Below are positions 15,737-25,886 of a stretch of DNA of 64,000 nucleotides, one piece after another. The DNA lies in contig NZ_JAGGPT010000001.1 of the NCBI RefSeq assembly GCF_018613715.1, forward strand, positions 609,919 through 673,918, in the 5' to 3' direction. The DNA comes from Chryseobacterium sp. ISL-6 (GTDB taxonomy: Bacteria; Bacteroidota; Bacteroidia; Flavobacteriales; Weeksellaceae). The notes beneath the pieces were generated by a model that saw only the letters and a list, made by a program, of their open reading frames with translations, made no database searches and was not told the origin of the DNA. Positions within the stretch are counted from its first letter, which is position 1; each line of letters opens with the position of its first letter. The position numbers and the translations under genes were made by a program.

Positions 15737-16783
15737 ATGAATAAAAATAAAACAGATCACATTGTAGTGGCAGCAACACAATGGTTAGGAATATTATTAT
15801 TAATTGCAATTATCATTTGGACAGTGCTTCACTTCTGGAAAGGATATTGGTGTGAACAAACCAATGATGCACAGATAGAAGCTTATTTATCACCTGTAAA
15901 TGTGAAAGTGGGTGGATATATCAGCAAGATTTATTATCAGGACAATCAGGAGGTTCATAAAGGAGATACTCTTGTGCTTATTGAGCGGGATGAATATGAT
16001 TTAAAAAAAGAAACAGCTTTAGCCGAATTAGCTACATCCCAAGCCAAACTTCCAATCTTAAGCGCAAGTGAAGAAACCCAGAGTAGAAATATAGATGTCA
16101 TCAAAGCTCATATTCTGGGAATTAAAGCCAAACTGGATCAGCAGCAAAAAGAGTACGACCGCTATAAGAACCTTCTGGCTGATGAATCAACTACCCAACA
16201 AAAATTTGACAATGTGCATACCTCGTTACTCACTAATAGATCCGACTATGATGAAACACTTGCAGCACTTCGTGCAGCAGAATCAAAACTTAATGATATT
16301 AAAGCACAGCGTTTAGCCATCAATGCGGAAATAAAAGTAAAAGAAGCATCAATAGAAAGACAGGATCTTGATATACGATATACGGTGATCACCGCACCAT
16401 TTGACGGTAAGATAGGCAAAAAAACCATTCAGGAGGGGCAATTGATCCAGCCTGGACAAACTCTGGCTTTTCTTGTAAACAAATCACAGGAGAAATGGGT
16501 GACAGCCAATTTTAAAGAGACTCAAATCAAAACATTCAGGATTGGGCAAAAAGTAAATATAGAAGTAGACGCCTTTCCTGATGAAACATTCTCAGGCACC
16601 ATAGAATCTCTTTCTCCTACAACAGGCTCACGCTATTCGCTTCTGCCACCAGATAATGCAACAGGAAATTTTGTCAAAGTTATACAACGAATTCCGGTGA
16701 GAATTAAACTTACAGAAAGTAAAGAAAAACTTGCTAACCTGTCAGCAGGAATGAATGCTAATGTGTACATCAATAAAGATTAG
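15737..16783 (+). CDS. HlyD/EmrA-type periplasmic adaptor
   Basis: A 348-residue membrane-fusion protein. One N-terminal membrane helix (about residues 13-32) anchors it. The lipoyl/barrel halves contain SPVNVKVGGYISKIYYQDNQ near residue 54 and ITAPFDGKIGKKTIQEGQ near 217, separated by a coiled-coil hairpin of about 110 residues rich in charged heptads. It links the MFS pump to the TolC-like channel. The start is 9 bases after the TolC gene. Confidence 0.92.
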   Translation: MNKNKTDHIVVAATQWLGILLLIAIIIWTVLHFWKGYWCEQTNDAQIEAYLSPVNVKVGGYISKIYYQDNQEVHKGDTLVLIERDEYDLKKETALAELATSQAKLPILSASEETQSRNIDVIKAHILGIKAKLDQQQKEYDRYKNLLADESTTQQKFDNVHTSLLTNRSDYDETLAALRAAESKLNDIKAQRLAINAEIKVKEASIERQDLDIRYTVITAPFDGKIGKKTIQEGQLIQPGQTLAFLVNKSQEKWVTANFKETQIKTFRIGQKVNIEVDAFPDETFSGTIESLSPTTGSRYSLLPPDNATGNFVKVIQRIPVRIKLTESKEKLANLSAGMNANVYINKD

Positions 16784-16788
16784 ATCCA

Positions 16789-18378
16789 ATGCAAGCCCAC
16801 AACATACCTATATTTAAAAGTTGGATACCCGAATGGCTGGCCAGAAGCGTAATTTTTGCAGTATTGATGACTTCGCTCTTCAATTTTGCCTTATATGGAA
16901 GACCCATGAGCATGGCAGGTTATTACGGAGTTCAACCTTCTGATGTACAATATGCCATGGTACTAACCTATGCATCAGCTGTAACATTTTTAGCTCTGGA
17001 TTTTCGTATCACCAAATATTTTGCCCCCCGAAAGTATCTGATTATAGGACTTACTTTAAATTCAGTGAGTTCATTAATATGCTTTTATTCTAAAAACTGG
17101 GGTGTTTTTCTGATCTGCGGACTCGTTCAGGGAATTGCCTGTGCCCTCATTTGCAGCATCGTCCTCAATATGGTATTCTCCCGTTTGCAGTCTACAAGAG
17201 CAAGAGTAATAGGTTATAGTATTTTCTATGGAGCCATACAAATAGCAGTGCCTGTTTATGCAATTTACAGTAGTGTTCTACTTGATGTATCAGACTTTAA
17301 CTGGTTATTTTTCGGATTGATCGTGATGCTGGTTGCTTTGTTATTTGTGATTTTAATAACAATGAATTCAAAAGCCAGGTTTCATAAAAAGATGCCCCTC
17401 TACAAAGTGGACTGGATCGGATATTTATACTACCTTACTTTTTCTTCTGTTGCTGGATATATTTTGATATATGGTCAGCAACTCAATTGGTTTGATAGTA
17501 CGCTTATTGTTCTTTTGACCATATTCTTTATTATTCTGTTATTTCTTTTCATTGCCAGAGAAAAAAGGTTGAGACATCCAATAATTAATTTACAGATTTT
17601 TAAAGCTAAAAACTTTATAAAAGGCTTATTATTACTTTTTGTTTTTTACATATTTAAGGGAACAACCGGACTTACATACGGGTATATAGAGGTCGTACTG
17701 GGAACCGATCCGCTTCATATCATCCCTATTTGGCTAGCTGTAATCCTGGGTACAGCCGTAAGTATGTTTGTTACAGCCCGTTTTATCTTAATGGGAGTTT
17801 CCTTAATAAGGATTATTATAACAGGGTTTATCATTATGGCTTGTTATTATTTTTACATGCTACATTTTGTATCTTCAACAGGTGAAACTAAAGATTTTAT
17901 TCTTCCGTTGTTTATCTATGGAGTTTCTACGGGGGTATTATTTGTTCCCATTGTGTCTTTTATGGCTTCCTCTGCACCTCCTAAAGTTGCTTTCAATGCA
18001 TCCATGGTTGGTATATTTGCACGGTTCTTAGGATTTAGCACCAGTATGGCTGTAAACAATTACACGCAATTATACACCAGATCTGAAGCAAACGATAAAG
18101 TCCGAGAATCAATAACAGAAATCAATCCTCAGCTATCACTCACTTTAAAAAATATACAACAGGCCTATTTGAATGCAGGTAATGATATATACACTTCAAA
18201 AGGAGCTTCAAATGCCTATCTGAACTACTTTATAAAAGAACAGATATTGATACATTCAACGAAAGATTATTATGATGTGATGCTGGTTGGATTACTGGTT
18301 GTAATCGTTATTTTAATATTTCTACCGGGAATACAAAATATTGTTCTCAAACTGCGAAAAGGCAGCATTCCATATTAA
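16789..18378 (+). CDS. MFS drug:H+ antiporter (EmrB-like, about 14 TM segments)
   Basis: A 529-residue multi-span inner-membrane protein whose length and helix count fit the DHA2 family. It begins 5 bases after the adaptor gene, so the three genes form one operon. Classical motif A is degenerate, as is common in Bacteroidota members. A hydrophilic loop with NAGNDIYTSKGAS lies before the last helix. The expected role is export of a toxic compound or fatty acid, with an unknown substrate. Confidence 0.87.
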   Translation: MQAHNIPIFKSWIPEWLARSVIFAVLMTSLFNFALYGRPMSMAGYYGVQPSDVQYAMVLTYASAVTFLALDFRITKYFAPRKYLIIGLTLNSVSSLICFYSKNWGVFLICGLVQGIACALICSIVLNMVFSRLQSTRARVIGYSIFYGAIQIAVPVYAIYSSVLLDVSDFNWLFFGLIVMLVALLFVILITMNSKARFHKKMPLYKVDWIGYLYYLTFSSVAGYILIYGQQLNWFDSTLIVLLTIFFIILLFLFIAREKRLRHPIINLQIFKAKNFIKGLLLLFVFYIFKGTTGLTYGYIEVVLGTDPLHIIPIWLAVILGTAVSMFVTARFILMGVSLIRIIITGFIIMACYYFYMLHFVSSTGETKDFILPLFIYGVSTGVLFVPIVSFMASSAPPKVAFNASMVGIFARFLGFSTSMAVNNYTQLYTRSEANDKVRESITEINPQLSLTLKNIQQAYLNAGNDIYTSKGASNAYLNYFIKEQILIHSTKDYYDVMLVGLLVVIVILIFLPGIQNIVLKLRKGSIPY

Positions 18379-18408
18379 TCATTTAGCAATCAATCGTTTA
18401 TCTAAATA

Positions 18409-18450
18409 AAGAATAGGAAGCAGAACTTTATTTCTGTTTCCTATTCTTTT
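18409..18450 (+). terminator. Terminator of the efflux operon
   Basis: A 17-bp stem (18409-18425 with 18432-18448, one G-U pair), a 6-base loop and a T run. It ends the TolC-HlyD-MFS operon. Confidence 0.88.
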
Positions 18451-18518
18451 GTAATATGCTGATATCATAAAAATCAGATGAATAATTACAATCACCGATT
18501 TCTTAGAAATAGATAGGA

Positions 18519-19022
18519 TTATTCAATCCTTGTTAATTGATCTAATTTTTTAAGTAATGTTGGTATTCTGTACGATCCATGCATTTGTTCTATTTTGGTT
18601 TTTAAAAGATCCACATCCATTCCTTTTGATGTAAGAAATAATGGTGTCTTACTCTCACCCCTATAGATTTTTCTCCTTTGAGAATCTGGAGTTGAAAACT
18701 CATTTTTTGCAATTCCAACTACAGGATATTTTTCTTCTAAGGTTTGGTGTAAATAACCACCTAGCCCTATTTTTCCTTCATCATTTAAAGTTACATAACC
18801 GTCCACCAAAAGAATATCGCCTTCTTTAAGATCTATTTGTAACAATAGACTCAATATGCATGGAAGTTCCCTTTTGTAGAAAGCTCCACTTTCATAGTCA
18901 GACGTAATATTTGTTTTTCCACTGTAAATTATCGTTTCTTCAGCATCTTCCCAATCTTTAAATGCAAGGCAAATTGTATTGGCATATTCTTCATAGTAAT
19001 ACGTATCAAAAGCGTAAATCAT
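18519..19022 (-). CDS. Endonuclease V-like protein (deoxyinosine-specific family)
   Basis: A 167-residue protein, shorter than the usual 220 or so. Catalytic acids align by spacing: Asp6 in YAFDTYY, Glu52 in KRELP and Asp74 in LLVDGY. That gives intervals of 46 and 22, against 46 and 21 in E. coli Nfi. The later GIAKNE segment matches the conserved lysine strand. The family nicks DNA near deoxyinosine. The ATG at 19022 is preferred over an in-frame TTG at 19028. It is the last gene of a GNAT-VOC-endoV run. The divergent sequence leaves open an altered specificity. Confidence 0.7.
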   Translation of the reverse strand: MIYAFDTYYYEEYANTICLAFKDWEDAEETIIYSGKTNITSDYESGAFYKRELPCILSLLLQIDLKEGDILLVDGYVTLNDEGKIGLGGYLHQTLEEKYPVVGIAKNEFSTPDSQRRKIYRGESKTPLFLTSKGMDVDLLKTKIEQMHGSYRIPTLLKKLDQLTRIE

Positions 19023-19028
19023 ATTCAA

Positions 19029-19397
19029 TTACTGAGTGAAAAATTCTCCAAAATGCCATAAAATACCAGAGGGATCATGCACGAAACATTCTTTTCCCCA
19101 ATCCATAGTCCTGATAGGCACCAGCTTTGCATCTGTATATTTTTCTGTTAGATTTAGAAATACCAGTTCTTTCCAGTAGTCTTCCACATTGTCAACTTCA
19201 ACAAAGATCATGGTATTATCAATCCAGTCTTTTACATAGGCGTCCTGAAGGTAAAAAGCAATATCCCCTTTTTTGAACAGAGACAACTTGGTTTCTAAAA
19301 CAATTTCTTCAAATCCCAGATCGGTATAAAATGCTCTACTGACAGCAAAGTTTTTAGCCCCGACAAATGGGCGAATAGATTTTACGGGTGATTTCAT
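19029..19397 (-). CDS. VOC-family protein (bleomycin-resistance-like)
   Basis: A 122-residue protein with the paired beta-alpha-beta-beta-beta fold. AVSRAFYTDLGFEEI lies near the start, and FVHDPSGILWHFGEF at the end carries the usual D-P-x-G signature. Bleomycin-resistance-like members bind drugs as dimers, but no substrate is evident. It overlaps the upstream GNAT gene by 4 bases (ATGA) and abuts the endonuclease V-like gene, so the three are co-transcribed. Confidence 0.8.
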   Translation of the reverse strand: MKSPVKSIRPFVGAKNFAVSRAFYTDLGFEEIVLETKLSLFKKGDIAFYLQDAYVKDWIDNTMIFVEVDNVEDYWKELVFLNLTEKYTDAKLVPIRTMDWGKECFVHDPSGILWHFGEFFTQ

Positions 19398-19837
19398 TGT
19401 TTTTCTTTTTTCCAGTTATTATAAGTCATCTCAAATTTAGTTTCCTTAGTTCCATGCATTCCTATATTCTGCCAGCCAAATTTTTCATAAAACCCTTCTG
19501 CTCTAGTTTTAAATGCAGTACCTAACCAGACACTTTTATCGGTTTGTTCAAAATACCAGTCCAGCATAATATTTTGAAGTTCCCGTCCGATTCCCATGTT
19601 CTCAAAATTGGGATGAACAAATAATGCCCAAATATTATTTTCTTTCAGATCAACGATTGAAAAGCCTACCATCTGATTACCAATTTCGCAGACCCAGCCT
19701 TTACCTCTTTCAAATAGAAATTCTTTGTAATCATTATCCGAAACAAGATTAGGATCAGATAGAATATTTTCTTTAACAGAGTTTCTAATCACCTGCATTT
19801 CCTGAATATCACTTTTCTTTGCTTCTCTAATATTCAT
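19394..19837 (-). CDS. GNAT-family N-acetyltransferase
   Basis: A 147-residue GNAT protein. The acetyl-CoA loop is HPNFENMGIGRELQ near residues 76-89, and the C-terminal GFYEKFGWQNIG is the typical beta-5/alpha-4 signature. It is the first gene of a three-gene run with a VOC protein and an endonuclease V-like protein. The substrate is unknown. Confidence 0.85.
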   Translation of the reverse strand: MNIREAKKSDIQEMQVIRNSVKENILSDPNLVSDNDYKEFLFERGKGWVCEIGNQMVGFSIVDLKENNIWALFVHPNFENMGIGRELQNIMLDWYFEQTDKSVWLGTAFKTRAEGFYEKFGWQNIGMHGTKETKFEMTYNNWKKEKQ

Positions 19838-19949
19838 TATTAATTTAATACTTTAATTAAAATATATAATCAATTATATTATAAATATTTACACATGAAT
19901 GTTTAAAGTAAACGATGTAAATATTTTAAACTTATATAATAACAATTTA

Positions 19950-20990
19950 TTATTTATCAACCGCAATTCTTTCTGTTCTGTTTGCAATTTCCCAAGCAGT
20001 AGCAAATACCAATTGAGCTCTTTTCTGTAGCAAGCTAAAATCAATCTTTTCTACATCATCAGTTGGTTTATGGTAATCTTCATGGATTCCGTCAAAGAAA
20101 AAGGCTACTGGTATATTGTTCTTTGCAAAATTATAATGATCTGATCTGTAATACAATCTATCCGGATCATTAGGATCATCATATTTGTAGTTTAGTTCCA
20201 GATTATTGGTTTTTTTATTAGCAGCCTCGTTGATCACTTTCAGTTGTGAGCTTAACATCTCTGAACCTATAACATAGACATAATTTTTTCCTCTGTTTTC
20301 CGGATCATCTCTTCCAATCATATCAATATTAAGATCTACGACTGTATGAGCAAGTGGAAAAACAGGGTTATCTGTATAATACTCCGAGCCAAATAATCCA
20401 TGCTCCTCCCCGGTTACATGTAGAAATAAAATTGATCTTTTAGGGCCATTACCTGCTTTTTTAGCACTTTGAAAAGCCTTAGCAATTTCCATAACAGCTA
20501 CGGTTCCACTACCATCATCATCTGCTCCATTATATACGACTCCATTTTTTGTACCTACATGGTCATAATGTCCGGAAATAACCACAATTTCTTCGGGCTT
20601 TTCTGAACCTTCAATAAACGCTAGGATATTCTCTGAATCCGGAAGATTCCTTCCTCCTCTTTGTTGCATGAAAGAAGCCGGAACTTTCTGATAATAAGAC
20701 CCTAAGGTTTTAGGAAAAGAAATTCCATGCTCTTTATAAAAATTAACCATATACTCTCCCGCTTTTTTCTGTCCCGGGCTTCCTGTATCTCTGCCCTCCA
20801 TTTCATCTGAAGCAATTACATATAGATTTTTCTTTAGATCATCAATCTTAATTTCCTGATATGCAGACTGAAATGCTTTTTCAGATTTTGATAATACTTT
20901 TGAAGAAGGTTGCCCATTAGTAGTAACCTTAGCCGTTTCACAACTTGATAGTATCACAACAGTAAAAAGAGGAATAAGTATCTTTTTCAT
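19950..20990 (-). CDS. M28-family zinc metallopeptidase, lipoprotein
   Basis: A 346-residue exported peptidase. The signal peptide ends in the lipobox LSSC, so Cys17 is the likely lipidated residue. The M28 zinc ligands are visible: His in SGHYDHVG, Asp in NGADDDGSG, Glu in TGEEHGLFGS, Asp in NIDMIGRDD and His in EDYHKPTDD. The family comprises aminopeptidases and glutaminyl cyclase relatives. It probably works at the cell envelope on peptides. It is monocistronic. Confidence 0.92.
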   Translation of the reverse strand: MKKILIPLFTVVILSSCETAKVTTNGQPSSKVLSKSEKAFQSAYQEIKIDDLKKNLYVIASDEMEGRDTGSPGQKKAGEYMVNFYKEHGISFPKTLGSYYQKVPASFMQQRGGRNLPDSENILAFIEGSEKPEEIVVISGHYDHVGTKNGVVYNGADDDGSGTVAVMEIAKAFQSAKKAGNGPKRSILFLHVTGEEHGLFGSEYYTDNPVFPLAHTVVDLNIDMIGRDDPENRGKNYVYVIGSEMLSSQLKVINEAANKKTNNLELNYKYDDPNDPDRLYYRSDHYNFAKNNIPVAFFFDGIHEDYHKPTDDVEKIDFSLLQKRAQLVFATAWEIANRTERIAVDK

Positions 20991-21053
20991 TATAATATAA
21001 TTTTCTTAAAAGTAACAAAATTTATTTAATCTATAACAAATTGCATTTTTCCT

Positions 21054-21061
21054 TATATTTG
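21054..21061 (+). promoter_or_regulatory. -7 promoter element of the aminotransferase gene
   Basis: TATATTTG fits TAnnTTTG exactly and lies 17 bases before the ATG at 21079. Confidence 0.5.
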
Positions 21062-21078
21062 ATTTAAATGCACAATAA

Positions 21079-22218
21079 ATGGAAAATATTTTCGGATTTA
21101 ATCATTATTCATTTTTTACGGATATGTCTGAATTGGCCTCAAAAAACAACAGTTTTGACTTGTCATTAGGGCTTCCTGATTTTGATATTGATCCCCGATT
21201 AAGATACTATCTTAAAGAATCTGCAGAGCTTAATTACCATCAATATGAGCCACTTGCCGGTAATCCTTTACTTATAGAATCCATCATAAAGTTTAATTTT
21301 AACCGTAAAAACTCTATTCATTTAAAAAAAGAAGAGATCACGATCGTACCATGTGCAACTTTTGCTTTACATACCTCCCTACAATGCATTTTAAATCAAG
21401 GGGATGAAGTTATTATCATCCAACCTTCTTATTACACTTATGGCCCATCAGTAGTCCTTAATGGCGGCATTCCTGTTTATTATGATCTTGACAATGATTT
21501 CACGATAAATTGGGATAAACTTCAAAATTGTTTATCTGAAAAAACTAAGGCGATTATTGTTAATTCTCCGCAGAATCCAACAGGAAAAATATGGTCTCAA
21601 ACTGAATGGGATCAACTATATGATATGATCAAACATCAGGAAATATATTTAATTTCCGAAGAAATTTATGACACCTATTGTTACGACGATAAAGAGCATT
21701 ACAGTTCTTTTATTCATCCGGAGCTGATGAAAAGAACATTCTGCATTTTTTCATTTGGTAAAATGTTTCATACCTCCGGATGGAAAGTCAGCTACATGTT
21801 GGCAACTCCTGATTTAACCTCTAAATTCAGATGTCATCAACAATATATTTCTTATAGTGCCAATGCACCAGCCCAATATGCCATAGCAAAGTATTTAGAA
21901 GTATTTGACCCATCCGAAAATAGAATTCTAATACAGGGAAAAAGGGATCTTTTTAATGAACTGGTTAAGAACACTCCATTAGAAGTTGAGCATAAATCTG
22001 AGGGTAGCGTTTTTCAGATCGTTAATTTCAGAAAAGTTTCTTCAACCATGTCCGATGTAGAATTCTCAAGATGGTTAACCATTGAAAAAAAAGTGGCATG
22101 CCTTCCTCTTTCAGCATTTTACAACTCGAGACAAAACTCTGATTACCTTAGATTTAGCTTCATTAAAAAAGATGAAGTGATCATTCAGGCAATGGAACAT
22201 TTAAGAAAGAACTTATAA
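21079..22218 (+). CDS. Class I/II aminotransferase (methionine aminotransferase-like)
   Basis: A 379-residue fold-type I PLP enzyme. The Schiff-base lysine lies in SFGKMFHTSGWKVSYM near residue 235, and the conserved NSPQNPTGKIW is near 166-176. The YEPLAGNPLL segment and the FHTSGWK sequence resemble YbdL-type methionine/kynurenine transaminases. It probably converts 2-oxo-4-methylthiobutanoate to methionine or has a similar role. It stands alone between two terminators. Confidence 0.85.
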   Translation: MENIFGFNHYSFFTDMSELASKNNSFDLSLGLPDFDIDPRLRYYLKESAELNYHQYEPLAGNPLLIESIIKFNFNRKNSIHLKKEEITIVPCATFALHTSLQCILNQGDEVIIIQPSYYTYGPSVVLNGGIPVYYDLDNDFTINWDKLQNCLSEKTKAIIVNSPQNPTGKIWSQTEWDQLYDMIKHQEIYLISEEIYDTYCYDDKEHYSSFIHPELMKRTFCIFSFGKMFHTSGWKVSYMLATPDLTSKFRCHQQYISYSANAPAQYAIAKYLEVFDPSENRILIQGKRDLFNELVKNTPLEVEHKSEGSVFQIVNFRKVSSTMSDVEFSRWLTIEKKVACLPLSAFYNSRQNSDYLRFSFIKKDEVIIQAMEHLRKNL

Positions 22219-22232
22219 GATATCAATCAAAA

Positions 22233-22259
22233 AAAAGCACCACATATTGTGGTGCTTTT
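22233..22259. terminator. Strong bidirectional terminator
   Basis: A perfect 12-bp stem (22233-22244 with 22248-22259) with a 3-base loop and A/T tracts on both sides. It serves the converging aminotransferase and pyrophosphatase genes. Confidence 0.9.
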
Positions 22260-22278
22260 ATAAAAATATTATTTTGAA

Positions 22279-25020
22279 TTAAAGAGAAAGAACCCTCACA
22301 TCAATCCTTCTGTTTTTTGCTTTACATTCATCAGTATCATTTGCTTCACAAACAGGATATTGAGAGCCATATCCTTCCGCTTCCACTCTATCTGAAGAGA
22401 TTCCCATTTCCAATAGCTTCAATTTAGCCGTCTGTGCTCTCAGATTGGATAACCTTTTATTACTATCTTCATTTCCTGTATTATCCGTATAACCTCCTAG
22501 TTTTATTTTTAGATTAGGAAAGGCATTCAGCAATTCCGCCAGAGTATTCAGCTGCGCTTCAGAACCAGCTTTAAAATCACTAGAACCACTCTCGAAATAC
22601 AGATTCTCAACAGTATACCAATTGTTAGGATCTAAAACAGATTGGTTTTTATTTTTAATGTTATTATACATTTCAAACAAACGGCTGTTTTCTCCAATCG
22701 AAATAGTATTTCCATTGCTAAGCTTTATGTCCTGAATATTTCCTGTTTCATATACGAAATCTCCATTTTCATTTAAATGCCCTTTAATCTCGTTTGATAC
22801 TACAGCAGCTGTAGCAGATGCAGAACCGATGTTTTGTATACCTGAATGTGCTCCGACTTTACCTAAAAGAGTTTCAATTGTTGCCTTTCTTTCAGCTTCA
22901 ATTTTGTCTTTATGCAGTGTTGCCAATGTTGGAGCAATGACCAATGATACAATAGACATTAATTTAATCAAGATATTCATGGATGGCCCTGAAGTATCTT
23001 TAAATGGATCTCCAACAGTATCACCAGTTACAGATGCTTTATGAGGTTCGGAACCCTTATAATAAGTTTGTCCGTTAATTTCTACTCCCTTTTCAAATGA
23101 TTTTTTTGCATTATCCCAAGCTCCACCAGCATTGTTCTGAAACATTCCCATTAAAACTCCACATACCGTAGCTCCAGCCAGAAATCCTCCTAAAACTTCA
23201 GGTCCGAAGATAAATCCTACCAATAATGGAGATATTATAGCAATAGCCCCCGGAAGCATCATTTTTCTGATTGATGCATCTGTAGATATAGCAACACATT
23301 TTTCATATTCTGGTTCCGCAGTACCTTCCAGAATTCCAGGGATCTCACGGAACTGTCTTCTTACTTCTTCAACCATAGCCATTGCTGCCTGTCCAACAGC
23401 CGTAATTGCCAAAGATGAAAAGATAAAAGGAATCATTCCGCCCACAAACAAACCAGCTAAAACATCAGCTCTGTAGATATCTATTCCATCAATTCCTGCA
23501 ATTCCTACGAATGCAGCAAATAAAGCTAAGGCAGTTAAGGCAGCAGAAGCAATAGCAAATCCTTTTCCTGTAGCAGCGGTAGTATTTCCTACAGCATCAA
23601 GAATATCTGTTTTTTCACGCACTTCTTTTGGAAGCTCACTCATTTCAGCAATTCCACCTGCATTATCAGCAATGGGCCCAAAAGCATCAATGGCTAACTG
23701 CATTGCAGTAGTTGCCATCATTCCGGCTGCTGCAATAGCAACTCCATAAAGACCTGCGCATAAATAAGATCCGTAAATACCTCCCGCCAAAACAATAATC
23801 GGAAGCAAAGTAGATTCCATTCCTACAGCAAGACCTCCAATTATATTGGTTGCATGCCCTGTAGAAGATTGTCGTACAATACTGGAAACAGGTCTTTTCC
23901 CTATTGCCGTATAAAATTCAGTAATGATACTCATCAGCGTACCAACAACCAATCCAACCATGATGGCCCCGAAAACACCCATTTTAGTAAACTCGTGTCC
24001 TCTTAATACCATGGTTTCAGGTAATATATAGGTAACTAGAAAATAAGAGGCTATTGCAGTAATTACAATACTTCCCCAGTTTCCTAAATTCAAAGCATTT
24101 TGTACACTAGAGGTTGAAGCCCCATCGTTATCGTTGATTCTCACAAATAAAGTTCCTATCATGGAAAAAATGATTCCTGTTCCAGCTATAAGCATTGGAA
24201 GAAGAATGGGCGCGAAGCCTCCAAAAGAGTCAACCGAAATTGTTTCTCTTCCTAATACCATTGTAGCCAATACCGTTGCAACATATGAACCAAATAAATC
24301 AGCTCCCATCCCCGCAACATCACCAACATTATCCCCCACGTTATCAGCAATCGTAGCTGGGTTTCTTGGGTCATCTTCAGGAATTCCCGCTTCTACTTTT
24401 CCCACTAAGTCAGCACCAACATCGGCAGCCTTGGTGTAAATACCACCACCAACTCTTGCAAATAAAGCTATAGATTCTGCCCCTAAAGAAAACCCCGTAA
24501 GAATCTCTATTGTTTTCTCCATTTCATGGGAATCAACAGTTGCATCTGGTGCGAAGATCTGTTTAATGATTAAAAATAAAGCTCCCAAACCTAAAACAGC
24601 CAAACCAGCAACACCCATCCCCATCACAGAACCTCCTGTAAATGAAACTTTTAACGCCTTAGATAATGACGTTCTTGCAGCTTCTGCAGTTCTTACATTG
24701 GCTTTTGTAGCTATCTTCATTCCTATAAAACCCGCAGTAGCAGAAAAGACAGCGCCTACAGCAAAGGCTACCCCAATACTCCAATGTGAATTGGAATTAC
24801 TCATCCCCATTATCGCTAATAAAATAGCTACAACTACTACAAAATAAGTTAAGATCTTGTACTCTGCCTTTAAGAAGGCCATAGCACCGTCAGCAATGTG
24901 TCCGCTGATAATTTTCATTTTTTCATTTCCGGCATTCTGTTTTTGCACCCAATTACTTTGTATAAAAGTATATAGTAGAGCGATAACACCAAAAACCGGA
25001 ACCAAATAGAACAAATTCAT
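22279..25020 (-). CDS. hppA: Membrane ion-pumping pyrophosphatase fused to a C-terminal OmpA-like domain
   Basis: A 913-residue protein. Residues 1 to about 700 are a complete membrane pyrophosphatase: the catalytic [11 protein letters not shown] motif and the DNVGDNVGD Mg-PPi site are present. The [10 protein letters not shown] segment has Ala where K+-independent enzymes have Lys, so it is predicted to be K+-dependent and probably to pump Na+. After a linker of about 100 residues, residues 800-913 form an OmpA-like peptidoglycan-binding domain, with TDNTG and NRRIDVRV. Both termini of these pumps face outside the cytoplasm, so the added domain would lie in the periplasm where it could bind cell wall. 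The usual length is about 650-800. The soluble pyrophosphatase gene lies just upstream. Confidence 0.93.
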   Translation of the reverse strand: MNLFYLVPVFGVIALLYTFIQSNWVQKQNAGNEKMKIISGHIADGAMAFLKAEYKILTYFVVVVAILLAIMGMSNSNSHWSIGVAFAVGAVFSATAGFIGMKIATKANVRTAEAARTSLSKALKVSFTGGSVMGMGVAGLAVLGLGALFLIIKQIFAPDATVDSHEMEKTIEILTGFSLGAESIALFARVGGGIYTKAADVGADLVGKVEAGIPEDDPRNPATIADNVGDNVGDVAGMGADLFGSYVATVLATMVLGRETISVDSFGGFAPILLPMLIAGTGIIFSMIGTLFVRINDNDGASTSSVQNALNLGNWGSIVITAIASYFLVTYILPETMVLRGHEFTKMGVFGAIMVGLVVGTLMSIITEFYTAIGKRPVSSIVRQSSTGHATNIIGGLAVGMESTLLPIIVLAGGIYGSYLCAGLYGVAIAAAGMMATTAMQLAIDAFGPIADNAGGIAEMSELPKEVREKTDILDAVGNTTAATGKGFAIASAALTALALFAAFVGIAGIDGIDIYRADVLAGLFVGGMIPFIFSSLAITAVGQAAMAMVEEVRRQFREIPGILEGTAEPEYEKCVAISTDASIRKMMLPGAIAIISPLLVGFIFGPEVLGGFLAGATVCGVLMGMFQNNAGGAWDNAKKSFEKGVEINGQTYYKGSEPHKASVTGDTVGDPFKDTSGPSMNILIKLMSIVSLVIAPTLATLHKDKIEAERKATIETLLGKVGAHSGIQNIGSASATAAVVSNEIKGHLNENGDFVYETGNIQDIKLSNGNTISIGENSRLFEMYNNIKNKNQSVLDPNNWYTVENLYFESGSSDFKAGSEAQLNTLAELLNAFPNLKIKLGGYTDNTGNEDSNKRLSNLRAQTAKLKLLEMGISSDRVEAEGYGSQYPVCEANDTDECKAKNRRIDVRVLSL

Positions 25021-25201
25021 AGTTTATTATTTTTATATTAAAAAATTGTAATTAGTTTTATAAATATAACAAAATTTCCAAATGCTTTGTAAAATCAACC
25101 CTAATTAATCATATTATTATAAATAAAATCATCACCAAACAATGAATTATACTCTGTAAAATGAAAATTATTCATTTTAAACTCCCCTTATTGCAAAGAA
25201 A

Positions 25202-25229
25202 AAAGGCAGCTGAAAACTCAACTGCCTTT
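25202..25229 (-). terminator. Terminator after ppa
   Basis: An 8-bp stem (25202-25209 with 25222-25229), extended by three pairs past a mismatch, with a T-rich tract on the minus strand. The remaining gap to hppA (25021-25201) is AT-rich without other signals. Confidence 0.65.
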
Positions 25230-25251
25230 ATTTATTTATCGAAAGAAATTA

Positions 25252-25863
25252 TTATCCGCCGAATTTTTCCGCGTAATCTTTTTGAGACGCTTTAATTACT
25301 TTTCTAGCATGTTCAACCCCATACACCTCCTGAATTCTACATTTAGCAGGCTCATCCGGTAAGTTTTTGTATGTTAAGAAATAATGCATCAGTCTTCTTA
25401 CTTCAGCTTCAGGTAATTCAGCGATATCTCTGAAATGTCCAAAAGCGTGGTCACCTACCATTACCGCTACAATTTTATCATCAGCCTCACCACCATCAAT
25501 CATTTTGAAACCACCGATTGGAATAGCTTCCATAAGCATTCCTCCTGAATGAATATTGTGTGAACTTAATACACAAATATCTAATGGGTCATGATCTCCC
25601 ATTGTTACATCATCTGCTCCACTCTCAACAGCTAACTTCATTACTTCATTATGGCAATATGTTCTTGGAACAAAACCATATAGAGCAGGAATAATATTTG
25701 AAAATTTCTGAGGACGGTCTACTTTTAAATATCCAGTTTCCTTGTCAACTTCATACTTAATAGTATCTGAAGGAACGATTTCCACAAATACATTTACAAC
25801 ATTTGGCGCATCTTCCCCTGCAGAAATCCCATGCCACGGATGTGCTTTAAAATTTGGAATCAT
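25252..25863 (-). CDS. ppa: Soluble inorganic pyrophosphatase, family I
   Basis: A 203-residue enzyme that hydrolyses PPi in the cytoplasm. The family I signature is seen as DHDPLDICVLS near residues 90-100 with its metal-binding aspartates. ALYGFVPRTYC lies upstream and DIAELP downstream. Its neighbour is the membrane pyrophosphatase, so two routes for PPi use, one dissipating and one energy-conserving, are encoded together. Confidence 0.93.
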   Translation of the reverse strand: MIPNFKAHPWHGISAGEDAPNVVNVFVEIVPSDTIKYEVDKETGYLKVDRPQKFSNIIPALYGFVPRTYCHNEVMKLAVESGADDVTMGDHDPLDICVLSSHNIHSGGMLMEAIPIGGFKMIDGGEADDKIVAVMVGDHAFGHFRDIAELPEAEVRRLMHYFLTYKNLPDEPAKCRIQEVYGVEHARKVIKASQKDYAEKFGG

Positions 25864-25886
25864 TATATATATATTATTTTTTTAAG

